Source: CAZJYT01 sp964550325
GTDB taxonomy: Bacteria; Patescibacteriota; Minisyncoccia; Minisyncoccales; CAZJYT01
Direction of reading: 5' to 3'
Length of the DNA stretch: 6,855 bases
Assembly: GCA_964550325.1 (NCBI GenBank)
Contig: CAZJYT010000047.1
Coordinates: 1 to 6,855 of the forward strand
Part shown: positions 1 to 5,503 of the stretch, one piece after another
Layout: each line of letters begins with the position of its first letter
Position numbering within the stretch: the first letter of the stretch is position 1
The notes under the pieces: generated by a model
Seen by the model: the letters and a program-made list of their open reading frames with translations, nothing else
The model's database searches: none
What the model was told of the DNA's origin: nothing
Program-made: the position numbers and the translations under genes

Positions 1-207
1 CCAAATATATTTTTTTAACTCATCTTTAAGATCTGAAATAAAAAATTCATTATTATGTAATAAAATTACATTCTTACCATCATAAACATACCAACCCTCT
101 AAAATGTTATCAATTTCATTATTTTCTTTTTTTAAAATATTTTGATATATTTCTTGTATTTCTTTTGCCTCTTTGCACATTATTATATATTGTTTGCTGA
201 AATCCAT
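1..207 (-). CDS. Hypothetical protein, 3' end cut by window edge
   Basis: An open frame of 69 codons starts with ATG at 207 and is still open at base 1, so the C-terminus lies outside the window. The visible product begins MDFSKQYIIMCKEAKEIQ, a charged helix, followed by a segment with WYVYDGKNVILLHNNEFF near residues 39-56 that looks like short beta strands. I recognise no family. The start is well supported: an AAAGGAG SD lies at 214-220, inside the last codons of the upstream zinc protein, whose stop (209-211) is separated from this ATG by one base. The gene is therefore almost certainly translated together with its neighbour. No signal peptide or membrane helix is seen. Confidence 0.75.
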   Translation of the reverse strand, partial: MDFSKQYIIMCKEAKEIQEIYQNILKKENNEIDNILEGWYVYDGKNVILLHNNEFFISDLKDELKKYIW

Positions 208-208
208 T

Positions 209-475
209 TTAATCTCCTTTATTTATTTTTTCTAATTTTTTATTAGAAAAATCATCAGGCTCTCCTACTGCCCATTCATCTATAAATTGTTGTAAAGGGC
301 TTCTACCATCAAGAATTACTTGATATTTTTCCATCATACATATATTGCATAATCCTTCTTCACTTAAACGAAAATTTTCTGGACGAGAAACATCATTTGC
401 ACTTAAACCACATTTTTTACACCTTTTTTCTTCTTTTACTTTTCTTTTTGCTTTAACTATTTTGTTTTCATTCAT
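209..475 (-). CDS. Small four-cysteine zinc-binding protein
   Basis: This 88-residue protein has a very basic N-terminus (residues 5-18, mostly Lys/Arg/Glu) followed by a CxxC...CxxC pair: C19-K-K-C22 and C43-N-I-C46, which should hold one zinc ion. The stretch between them ends in LSEEGLCNIC. This spacing and the EEGLCNxC ending resemble the N-terminal zinc motif of PP-loop N-acetyl sugar amidotransferases (WbpG-like), but no ATPase domain follows here; that likeness is from memory. After the zinc motif come QFIDEW and a polar tail. A nucleic-acid or protein-binding role is inference. An AAAAGGAG SD lies just upstream of 475. The stop is one base before the next ATG, and its last codons (KGD) contain the SD of that gene. 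Confidence 0.85.
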   Translation of the reverse strand: MNENKIVKAKRKVKEEKRCKKCGLSANDVSRPENFRLSEEGLCNICMMEKYQVILDGRSPLQQFIDEWAVGEPDDFSNKKLEKINKGD

Positions 476-495
476 TTTTTTCTCCTTTTAATATG

Positions 496-651
496 TTATT
501 TTTCTTTTAGCATTAAAACTAAATTCATTATAAAACAGCCACCTGTAAAAACAGCACAGCCAATAGAAAAAGGATGATGGTTTTCAACTGCTAAACCAAC
601 ATTTATAGAAAAGAATAACAAAGAAACTAAGGTTGCAATTGCTATTATCAT
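496..651 (-). CDS. 51-residue two-helix membrane protein
   Basis: A short gene fills the space between the helicase and the zinc protein. It starts at ATG 651 and stops with TAA at 496-498. The product begins MIIAIATLVSLLFFSINVGL, a hydrophobic helix (about residues 1-22), followed by a short polar loop (ENHHPF) and a second hydrophobic segment (about residues 29-47) rich in Gly/Cys, ending in LKEK. The start is convincing: AAGGAGG at 659-665 overlaps the last codons of the helicase gene, whose stop is only two bases from this ATG. The function is unknown. A phage inner-membrane or holin-like role is possible but unsupported. The first helix could also be read as an uncleaved signal anchor. 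Confidence 0.75.
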   Translation of the reverse strand: MIIAIATLVSLLFFSINVGLAVENHHPFSIGCAVFTGGCFIMNLVLMLKEK

Positions 652-653
652 TT

Positions 654-2309
654 TTAAACCTCCTTTTTTCTTTTTTTCTTTTTAATTGGTATTTTCAAAT
701 GCTCAAGAATTTCCCTTGATCCTTCAATTTTCTTTTGCAACCTTGCATAAATAATTTCATCTATTGTATCTTTACAAAGAAGTAAAATATAAGTGCAGTT
801 TCTTTTCTGCCCTATTCTATGTATTCTATCCTGAGACTGGGACCATAACTCTGCGCTCCAGTCTAAACTATAATAAATTGCGTAAGAACAATTTGTTAAG
901 TTAATTCCATGTCCCAATGATGCTGGATGGGCTATTAAAAATCTATATTTGTTATTTAAAAATTCATTTAAAATTTTATTTCTTTCCTCAACTGATGTTT
1001 CCCCATAAATAGCTACTGAACTTTCTAAAAGCTTGTTTAAAACTTTTATTTCTTCCCTAAAAAAACACCAGATAACAACCTGATATTGCTGAGGAATTTC
1101 TTCTAAAACCTCTTCTAATGCTTTAAATTTAGTATTAGAGAAAACTATAGATTTTTTATCTTTTGAATAAACAAATCCGCTTGTTATCTGTCTTAATTTC
1201 ATTATTTGCTGTAAAATTGTAGGTGTTAAAATTTCTACATCTCCAATTTGAACTCTTAAATAATTTCTAAGCCCATCATAGTATTTCCACTGCTCTTTAC
1301 TCATTTCTACTTCTCTTTCAACAAAGATTTTTTCAGGAAGATCATCTAAAACATCTTCTTTTTTAATGAAAATAGCTATTTTTTTAAGTCTATTAATTAA
1401 TTCTTCCTGTGTTTCTTTCTTTTCAACCCATTCCCATTTTCCTTTTTTATAAAAATATCTATTTCTAAATTGATAATAATTCCAGCCTAAAAGCCCTGGA
1501 GCTATTGCATGAGCCTGAGCAAAGAACTCCAATTTTGAATTAGGACAAGGATTTCCTGATAAAAGATAAACTGATTCCGTTTGTTGAGCCATTCTTATTA
1601 ACTTTTGAGCAACTTGGGCGCCACCTGAACTTGACTTTTTTTCTTTCTCACTTTTCTTTGAAAAATGTTTAAAAGATTTTAGTTTACTGCTTTCATCTAT
1701 TATAAGACATTTATAACCTGCATTTATAATATCATCAAAATGAATTCTAAAACCTTCATAATTAATTATATGTATTCCATCATCGTGTTTGATTAAAGTT
1801 TTTCTTAATCTTTTAGGAATTGGGTGAAGGTTATAAACTTTAAGTTCAGGAGCAAATTTTTTAAAATGATATTTCCATACAGGTTCTAAGGTTGATAAAG
1901 GAGCAACTATAAGAGTTTTGCATTTTTTATATTTTAAAAATATTGTGCAAATAAGGGTTTTCCCAAGCCCCATAGATAAATACAGTCCAAATTTAGGATA
2001 TTGTCTCATTAATTTTAAACACTCAATTTGATAGTTATATAAATATGGAGGAAAAGGTTTATCAATAACAAAATTGGCTTCACTTGGTTTAGGAGGACAG
2101 TATAATCCAAATTTTTCATAAACTTCTTCTCTTATAAGAGCAGGGTATAACCAACATTTTTCAGCTATGATATATTTATGTGGGAAAATGGATTTGGCTT
2201 TTTCTACAAGATCAGGATGATAGGGAAAAGAGACATATATAAAAAGGTCATCTTCTTTAATTTTGATAATTTTGTTAAGATAATTTTGTGTAATAGGAAT
2301 TTTAAGCAT
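654..2309 (-). CDS. Phage-type SNF2 family DEAD/DEAH-like helicase
   Basis: This 551-residue superfamily 2 protein should be an ATP-driven DNA translocase acting in phage replication, recombination or repair. Residues about 23-68 (FPYHPDLVEKAKSI ... CWLYP) resemble the HARP-like domain in front of many phage SNF2 proteins. The motor motifs are complete: YQIECL near 93-98, Walker A MGLGKT at 113-118, KTLIVAPLSTLEPVW at 131-145, Walker B IIDESS at 203-208, LLSGNPCPNS at 249-258, the motif V region HPASLGHGINLT at 461-472, and motif VI QSQDRIHRIGQ at 491-501. The C-terminus is a basic tail (KKKKRKKEV). DESS in place of DEAH is, as I recall, common in phage members. No SD precedes ATG 2309 and an in-frame TAA lies 24 bases upstream, so the start is fixed and probably depends on coupling to the upstream gene (stop at 2324). 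The tail codons contain the SD of the next gene. Confidence 0.95.
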   Translation of the reverse strand: MLKIPITQNYLNKIIKIKEDDLFIYVSFPYHPDLVEKAKSIFPHKYIIAEKCWLYPALIREEVYEKFGLYCPPKPSEANFVIDKPFPPYLYNYQIECLKLMRQYPKFGLYLSMGLGKTLICTIFLKYKKCKTLIVAPLSTLEPVWKYHFKKFAPELKVYNLHPIPKRLRKTLIKHDDGIHIINYEGFRIHFDDIINAGYKCLIIDESSKLKSFKHFSKKSEKEKKSSSGGAQVAQKLIRMAQQTESVYLLSGNPCPNSKLEFFAQAHAIAPGLLGWNYYQFRNRYFYKKGKWEWVEKKETQEELINRLKKIAIFIKKEDVLDDLPEKIFVEREVEMSKEQWKYYDGLRNYLRVQIGDVEILTPTILQQIMKLRQITSGFVYSKDKKSIVFSNTKFKALEEVLEEIPQQYQVVIWCFFREEIKVLNKLLESSVAIYGETSVEERNKILNEFLNNKYRFLIAHPASLGHGINLTNCSYAIYYSLDWSAELWSQSQDRIHRIGQKRNCTYILLLCKDTIDEIIYARLQKKIEGSREILEHLKIPIKKKKRKKEV

Positions 2310-2323
2310 TTTTTTATAATTTT

Positions 2324-2521
2324 TTAATTATCTGGAAATGAAATAGCATATTTTAAAAGAAATAAAATAATTATTCCAGCTAAAATAGTTTTCCAATTAT
2401 AAGGAATATTTAATTTTAATAATAAATTTAATACTAAAATGCCAATAAAGGTTATTATTCCATAAAAAATAGATAATATTGCTATATAAAGTATTGTTAA
2501 AAGTATTAATTCTTTTTTCAT
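2324..2521 (-). CDS. Small two-helix membrane protein, paralogue of the one at 3173
   Basis: This 65-residue protein is almost entirely hydrophobic: MKKELILLTILYIAILSIFY opens a long helix (about 4-35), then comes the polar turn LNIPYNWK (37-44) and a second helix (about 45-61), ending FPDN. Residues 31-53 align without gaps to residues 32-54 of the protein encoded at 3173-3373, with 15 of 23 identical, centred on KTILAG. The two genes also share an 18-base identical stretch. They are therefore paralogues, from duplication or from one family recruited twice. The start at 2521 has a weak GAGG site about nine bases upstream. The function is unknown. Small proteins with an LN-x-x-Y-x-F/W-K-T pattern occur in phage genomes as far as I recall, but none that I know has an assigned role. 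Confidence 0.85.
   Translation of the reverse strand: MKKELILLTILYIAILSIFYGIITFIGILVLNLLLKLNIPYNWKTILAGIIILFLLKYAISFPDN
2375..2392. repeat. 18-base direct repeat, copy 1 (in 65-residue gene)
   Basis: TCCAGCTAAAATAGTTTT is identical at 2375-2392 and 3224-3241. Both copies encode the KTILAG core of the two paralogous membrane proteins, so this is coding homology and not a separate element. Confidence 0.7.
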
Positions 2522-2536
2522 TTTTAACCTCGCTTT

Positions 2537-2701
2537 TTAATTGTAATTTTTATTTCTTAATTTTTCTAAAGTTTGTTCTAAAATTTTAATTTTATTATAA
2601 ATACCAGAGATAATAAAAATAATATCTTTTATGCTTTTTTCCAATAATTTTAATTGTTCTTCTATTTCTTCAACTGTTTTTTTGATTTCTTTTTCAATCA
2701 T
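2537..2701 (-). CDS. 54-residue coiled-coil protein
   Basis: A short gene lies here with ATG 2699-2701 and TAA 2537-2539. The product (beginning MIEKEIKKTVEEIEEQLKLL) has hydrophobic residues every three to four positions over nearly its whole length: a charged heptad-like helix at 1-25, an Ile-rich centre (KDIIFIISGIYNKI, 25-38), and a second charged helix ending KLRNKNYN. It looks like a helical hairpin or coiled coil, possibly membrane-associated through its centre. The start overlaps the stop of the upstream 157-residue gene as ATGA (2698-2701), and no SD is visible, so translation should depend on reinitiation. That tight coupling suggests the two products act together. No family is recognised. 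Confidence 0.75.
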   Translation of the reverse strand: MIEKEIKKTVEEIEEQLKLLEKSIKDIIFIISGIYNKIKILEQTLEKLRNKNYN

Positions 2702-3171
2702 TTAAAAATTTTTATTAATAAAAATATAACTGTAAAAATTATTCCAAGAAAAATTAAACCTGAAAGAATACTTTCTATTCTGTTTACAGTTTCTTTTATA
2801 TTTAAAATCATACTTTTTATATCTGTAGTTTTTTCTGAAATATTCATAAATTCTTCTTCTTCATAATAAATATTTCCGTTTTTATCTTTCTTAAATTTAC
2901 ATTTTAAAGTTTTATTAATTTCTAATTCATAACACTCAAAATGAAAAACTAATGTTTTATTCATAAAAAAACTTTCTAAAACTTTTAAAGGAAAAAGTTC
3001 TGTTATTTCTTTTGGAGCTAAAGTCCATCGTCCTGATATTTTTTCTGACCATTGTTCTTTTGGTATTAATTTTCCGTTTTCATCATAAACTTTTTCTAAT
3101 TCTAAAAAACAAAGTTTAGAAAAACTATTATAAGCACATACTGCTGTTTCTGAATTTGTTAAGAAATACAT
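2698..3171 (-). CDS. Tail-anchored hypothetical membrane protein
   Basis: This is a 157-residue protein with a soluble N-terminal part and one C-terminal membrane helix (about residues 135-154, SGLIFLGIIFTVIFLLIKIF). There is no N-terminal signal, so the bulk should face the cytoplasm. The soluble part has GKLIPKEQWSEKISGRWTLA (33-52) and alternating strands with three Cys (C80, C91, and C21 near the start). A helical linker, ISEKTTDIKSMILNIKETVN (111-130), leads into the anchor and may be coiled coil. I recognise no family. The start at 3171 has a GGAAGG SD embedded in the last codons of the upstream gene, one base away. The 3' end overlaps the next start by four bases. Confidence 0.85.
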   Translation of the reverse strand: MYFLTNSETAVCAYNSFSKLCFLELEKVYDENGKLIPKEQWSEKISGRWTLAPKEITELFPLKVLESFFMNKTLVFHFECYELEINKTLKCKFKKDKNGNIYYEEEEFMNISEKTTDIKSMILNIKETVNRIESILSGLIFLGIIFTVIFLLIKIFK

Positions 3172-3172
3172 T

Positions 3173-3373
3173 TTAACCTTCCTTCTTTGTAAAAATCCAG
3201 TCTAAAGTTTTTAATATAATCGCTCCAGCTAAAATAGTTTTAAAAGTGTAAGAAAGGTTTAAATTAAATAATTGATTTAAACTCCAAATATTGAAAAAAG
3301 ATAAAGCTCCCAACGAAATAAGTCTTCCTAATATTACAGCTATTAATTCAAAATTGCTCATTTTTTCAGACAT
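3173..3373 (-). CDS. Small two-helix membrane protein, paralogue of the one at 2324
   Basis: The 66-residue product starts MSEKMSNFELIAVILGRLIS. It has two hydrophobic helices (about 9-36 and 45-62) separated by the loop LNLSYTFKT (38-46), and it ends in TKKEG. The second half matches the 65-residue protein at 2324-2521 (15 of 23 residues, KTILAG core). The first halves differ, so the conserved loop and second helix are probably the functional part. A strong GGGGAGGG SD lies just upstream of ATG 3373. The alternative Met5 has no better site. The final Lys-Lys-Glu-Gly codons form the SD for the next gene, whose ATG is one base past this stop. The function is unknown; it may be a phage membrane protein. 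Confidence 0.85.
   Translation of the reverse strand: MSEKMSNFELIAVILGRLISLGALSFFNIWSLNQLFNLNLSYTFKTILAGAIILKTLDWIFTKKEG
3224..3241. repeat. 18-base direct repeat, copy 2 (in 66-residue gene)
   Basis: This is the second copy of the repeat at 2375-2392. The two lie 849 bases apart in the same orientation. Recombination between them would remove the 54- and 157-residue genes and fuse the two paralogues in frame at their conserved core; that outcome is inference. Confidence 0.7.
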
Positions 3374-3395
3374 TTTTTACCCTCCCCTTTTTTGA

Positions 3396-3635
3396 TCATT
3401 TTTTAAAAACTAACATTCCATAAAACAAAATTAGTAATGATAAAATAACTAATCCCCAAAAAAATTCAAAAATAGAACCAAAAATTTTTACATATTTCAT
3501 ACGAGGATCAAAAGGATCTTTAATAATAAAATCTTCTAAAATAAAAGATATAAATATTGAAACTACTGCTATTGGAAAACTTATCAAAAGAATAAGTGCA
3601 GCTATTCCAACTATTACTTCAAAAACTTTTATCAT
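3396..3635 (-). CDS. 79-residue two-helix membrane protein
   Basis: This is a hydrophobic protein with two clear membrane stretches: about residues 5-33 (beginning FEVIVGIAALILLISFPIAV) and 51-76 (FGSIFEFFWGLVILSLLILF). Between them is a charged loop, EDFIIKDPFDPRMKYVK (34-50). It ends with FKK. Two helices with a short charged loop and a basic tail would fit a holin-like or inner-membrane phage protein, but nothing proves that. There is no similarity to the paralogous pair nearby beyond overall layout. A GGAGGA SD lies just upstream of ATG 3635, and the upstream gene's stop lies 13 bases away, overlapping the SD region. The gene sits in a run of small membrane proteins between 2324 and 3635. 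Confidence 0.83.
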   Translation of the reverse strand: MIKVFEVIVGIAALILLISFPIAVVSIFISFILEDFIIKDPFDPRMKYVKIFGSIFEFFWGLVILSLLILFYGMLVFKK

Positions 3636-3648
3636 ACTTCCTCCTTTT

Positions 3649-4140
3649 TTAGGTAATTGTAATAATTTTTCTTTTTATTTCCTCTAATTTTTTTAAAAAA
3701 GTTAAAAACTCATGAATTACTTTTTCTTTAGGATAGATTTTGTAATCTTCTAATAAGAATTCTAAAAAATCTGATATTAGGATATAAAATATTTCAAAGC
3801 TTTCAGAAAAATATAATTTTTCAAGTTCTTCAGGAACTTTTTCTTTACTAAAAGGCTTGTTAAAATAAACATAATCAGTCCACCATTGTTCTTTAAATTC
3901 TATTTTAAATGGATAATCTAATATTATTTTACCATTTACTTTTTTAGCTTTTACATCTTTAACTACTTCTTTATGATCAACTAAAAGTTGATAAAGTATA
4001 TCTTCCCAAAGAAATTCGGGTTCAATTAACTTAAGGTTTATTGCTAAACTAAATAAATTGAATAAAATTATTTTATAAACTGGGTCTTTTATTATTATTT
4101 TTTCTTCTTGAATTTTTATTGTTTTCTCTTTTTCTGTCAT
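3649..4140 (-). CDS. Hypothetical soluble protein, 163 residues
   Basis: The protein is Lys/Glu/Ile-rich and has no membrane helix. A charged N-terminus (MTEKEKTIKIQEEKIIIKDP) precedes a helical segment (residues 22-55), a central strand-like part with NGKIILDYPFKIEFKEQWW (69-87), and a helical C-terminal half with FLEFLLEDYKIYPKEKVIHE (125-144). The WW pair and many aromatics suggest a folded globular domain. I recognise no family. The start at 4140 has AGGAGG about eight bases upstream. The stop falls 13 bases before the next ATG. If the upstream gene is read through its frame break (see 4156-4314), the spacing to that gene is 15 bases, normal for this operon; otherwise an atypical 145-base gap would be left. 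Confidence 0.85.
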   Translation of the reverse strand: MTEKEKTIKIQEEKIIIKDPVYKIILFNLFSLAINLKLIEPEFLWEDILYQLLVDHKEVVKDVKAKKVNGKIILDYPFKIEFKEQWWTDYVYFNKPFSKEKVPEELEKLYFSESFEIFYILISDFLEFLLEDYKIYPKEKVIHEFLTFLKKLEEIKRKIITIT

Positions 4141-4155
4141 TTATTTGCCTCCTTT

Positions 4156-4314
4156 TTACCATACATCTCTATTAGAAATATATAAAAATTTCATACCATC
4201 TTTAATTGTTTTTCCTTTTTCAAATTTTACTTCAAGAACTTTTCTTTTAGATCCTTTAATTATTGAATCATCTTCCCATTTAACATTATAATGCCATACA
4301 ATCCAGTGATTCCA
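4156..4314 (-). other. Out-of-frame continuation of the gene starting at 4639
   Basis: Starting with TGG at 4314 there are 52 sense codons and then TAA (4156-4158). They encode WNHWIVWHYNVKWEDDSIIK, then a Lys-rich strand-like stretch, and end FLYISNRDVW. Four Trp codons, no internal stop in very AT-rich DNA, and a sensible hydrophobic/charged alternation all argue for real coding. No ATG opens this frame before residue 41 of the stretch, and an in-frame TAA lies just upstream of the A8 run, so it is unlikely to be a separate gene. Joining it to residue 108 of the upstream frame by a +1 shift gives a continuous beta-rich sequence and restores the usual 15-base spacing to the next gene. Confidence 0.75.
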
Positions 4315-4639
4315 TTTTTTTTATTTCAATTTCAAATAAACCGTGATCTGAAATGTCAGCAGGTTCGTTAGTAATTTCATCAAAAGGTGGTTCTGCTAAT
4401 GTATAACATAAAGCAAGAAAAAGCCTACCAGGAGAATCTTCTAAATCATCTCTTAAAGCTGTAAAACCATCACCTATTTTTACTTCATCAAGCACATCTT
4501 CATCACAATTAAGTAAAATTTTTACACAATTAATTATAATTTCTATTAAACTTTCTGTTCTACAAGGTCCCCATTGTTTTCTTAAACTTGGAGAAATTTC
4601 ATATTTACTTTTCACTCTATAAGCTGCCCTTTCCCCCAT
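4286..4639 (-). CDS. Hypothetical protein, probably cut short by a frame change at an A8 run
   Basis: The uninterrupted frame gives 117 residues from ATG 4639, with a strong GGAGGAG SD. The N-terminus is MGERAAYRVKSKYEISPSLR, then a helix with CRTESLIEIIINCVKILLNC (26-45), an acidic region (DVLDEVKIGDGF), and a likely beta-strand DHGLFEIEIKK (98-108). The last nine in-frame residues (MESLDCMAL) follow a run of eight A's (4315-4322 on the plus strand). Skipping one A puts the ribosome into a frame open for 52 more codons, ending at 4156, just in front of the next gene's SD. The natural product is therefore probably 160 residues. The family is not recognised. Whether this is slippage, a real mutation or a sequencing error cannot be told from the sequence alone. 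Confidence 0.8.
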   Translation of the reverse strand: MGERAAYRVKSKYEISPSLRKQWGPCRTESLIEIIINCVKILLNCDEDVLDEVKIGDGFTALRDDLEDSPGRLFLALCYTLAEPPFDEITNEPADISDHGLFEIEIKKMESLDCMAL

Positions 4640-4705
4640 TTTTACTCCTCCTTTTTTTTCATTATTTTATAAAATTAATTAAACAATCTAAAAATGTTTT
4701 TATTT

Positions 4706-5209
4706 TTAATAACCAAGCTCCGTTTTTTCTAAAACTCCTATAAGTTGAACAAGAACTCTAATGGATTCTTGAGGAACATAAGATATTTCTTTAACTTTGA
4801 AATACCCTATTAATTGTTCTGTTATAGGAATATCTAAATAAAAAGCTAATCCGCTTAAATCTATGAAATTTATAATATTACAGGAATTAACTGTTATAAA
4901 CCTTATACCTTTTTGATGTAACTCAACTATTGGTAAATTTTTTAAAAATTTTTGAATATCATCAGGCTTTCCTATAAAATTTATATTTAATAAAGAAACT
5001 ATAAATTTATAATTAGGCTTAGGTAAACTTAAAAAAAATAAATTTGTTTTATAAAAACCGCTTTCAAAATAATCTACTTCATTAAAAAATTCTATTCCTA
5101 ATGCTTTTTTATTTTTTTTACAATCTTCTAAATTTTCTGGATTTAAAATAAAATTGTCATAGAGGATAAAAGGTCTTTTATCCCAAAAAGATTCACTAAT
5201 TAATCCCAT
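4706..5209 (-). CDS. Hypothetical soluble protein, 167 residues
   Basis: The protein begins MGLISESFWDKRPFILYDNF and runs as mixed alpha/beta with no membrane helix. Notable stretches are FFLSLPKPNYKFIVSLLNIN (58-77), IRFITVNSCNIINFIDLSGL (102-121) and a C-terminal QESIRVLVQLIGVLEK helix (147-162), ending TELGY. I recognise no family. AGGAGG lies nine bases before ATG 5209. A 66-base gap follows the stop, longer than any other in this operon. A -1 shift at the A6 run (4723-4728) would replace TELGY with NGAWLLKIKTFLDCLINFIK, stopping at 4662. That would close the gap to 22 bases, but 20 open codons is weak evidence, so the in-frame end is kept here. Confidence 0.82.
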   Translation of the reverse strand: MGLISESFWDKRPFILYDNFILNPENLEDCKKNKKALGIEFFNEVDYFESGFYKTNLFFLSLPKPNYKFIVSLLNINFIGKPDDIQKFLKNLPIVELHQKGIRFITVNSCNIINFIDLSGLAFYLDIPITEQLIGYFKVKEISYVPQESIRVLVQLIGVLEKTELGY

Positions 5210-5241
5210 TTTGCTTCCTCCTTTTTTAGTTTTTTTTACTA

Positions 5242-5424
5242 TTAAATTTTAATTGTTATAGATTCTATATTATCCTTTTTAAATTCTTCAAATTTATCAA
5301 AAATTTTTTTTAATCTTTCGAAAAATTCTTTAGGAATATAAATTTCATAATTATATTTACTACTAAGATCATGTATTCTTATTCCATTATCAAAAAAGAA
5401 TATTTGCATTACTTTTTCTTCCAT
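5242..5424 (-). CDS. Small hypothetical protein, first gene of the operon
   Basis: The 60-residue product starts MEEKVMQIFFFDNGIRIHDL. Two or three short beta strands (residues 5-18 and 23-30, YNYEIYI) are followed by an amphipathic helix (PKEFFERLKKIFDKFEEFKK, 31-50) and a last strand (ESITIKI). The frame is open further upstream to an ATG at 5469, but that ATG lies upstream of the predicted transcript start near 5451 and overlaps the promoter, and the extra residues are just Asn/Lys-rich. ATG 5424 has a GGAGGG SD eight bases upstream, so it is the better start. As the first gene after a strong, possibly repressible promoter it could be a regulator, but no helix-turn-helix is evident. Confidence 0.8.
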   Translation of the reverse strand: MEEKVMQIFFFDNGIRIHDLSSKYNYEIYIPKEFFERLKKIFDKFEEFKKDNIESITIKI

Positions 5425-5457
5425 TTTAGCCCTCCTTTTTTTGTTATTTTTATTTTT

Positions 5458-5485
5458 ATTATAACACATTTTTAAAAATTGTCAA
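5458..5485 (-). promoter_or_regulatory. Consensus sigma-70 promoter with extended -10
   Basis: On the minus strand a perfect -35 TTGACA (5480-5485) and a perfect -10 TATAAT (5458-5463) are 16 bases apart, and TGT before the -10 makes an extended TGnTATAAT. Transcription should start near 5451 and give a leader of about 25 bases before ATG 5424. It points into the long leftward gene run and lies just past the stop of the frame-broken PnuC-like gene (5504), so it is properly placed between genes. Two inverted repeats overlap it. I found no comparably good promoter elsewhere on this strand. Confidence 0.88.
5468..5479. repeat. 12-base perfect palindrome in the promoter spacer
   Basis: ATTTTTAAAAAT reads the same on both strands and fills most of the spacer between -35 and -10. 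It may be a bent A/T tract or half of a repressor site next to the 5480-5494 repeat. In DNA this AT-rich it could be chance. Confidence 0.35.
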
Positions 5486-5494
5486 GACTTGGCA
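5480..5494. repeat. 15-base inverted repeat over the -35 box, possible operator
   Basis: TGTCAAG-A-CTTGGCA has seven-base arms around one central base, with six of seven pairs matching. It covers all of the -35 box. A repressor bound here would block RNA polymerase. This is a common operator layout, but the protein and its binding are inferred, and short repeats also occur by chance. Confidence 0.45.
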
Positions 5495-5503
5495 AAAATT
5501 TTT

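Noticed and set aside
1690..1705. DESS in place of DEAH in the helicase as a sign of inactivation
   Set aside because: The Asp-Glu pair is intact, all other motifs are present, and DESS is as I recall usual in phage SNF2 proteins.
2654..2866. Plus-strand open frame of 70 codons
   Set aside because: It lies opposite the 157- and 54-residue genes, has no SD, and its Phe-rich product is just the complement of Lys-rich coding.
3360..3399. 13-codon mini-frame starting ATGA at 3399
   Set aside because: It only overlaps the SD and start of the 66-residue gene, has no SD of its own, and its product is a Lys-rich peptide without meaning.
4662..4700. Possible second promoter (TATAAA near 4670)
   Set aside because: No -35 box at a proper distance; A/T-rich words of this kind are everywhere here.
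5425..5469. 15-codon N-terminal extension of the 60-residue gene to ATG 5469
   Set aside because: It overlaps the -10 box and starts before the predicted transcript, and the ATG at 5424 has the strong SD.
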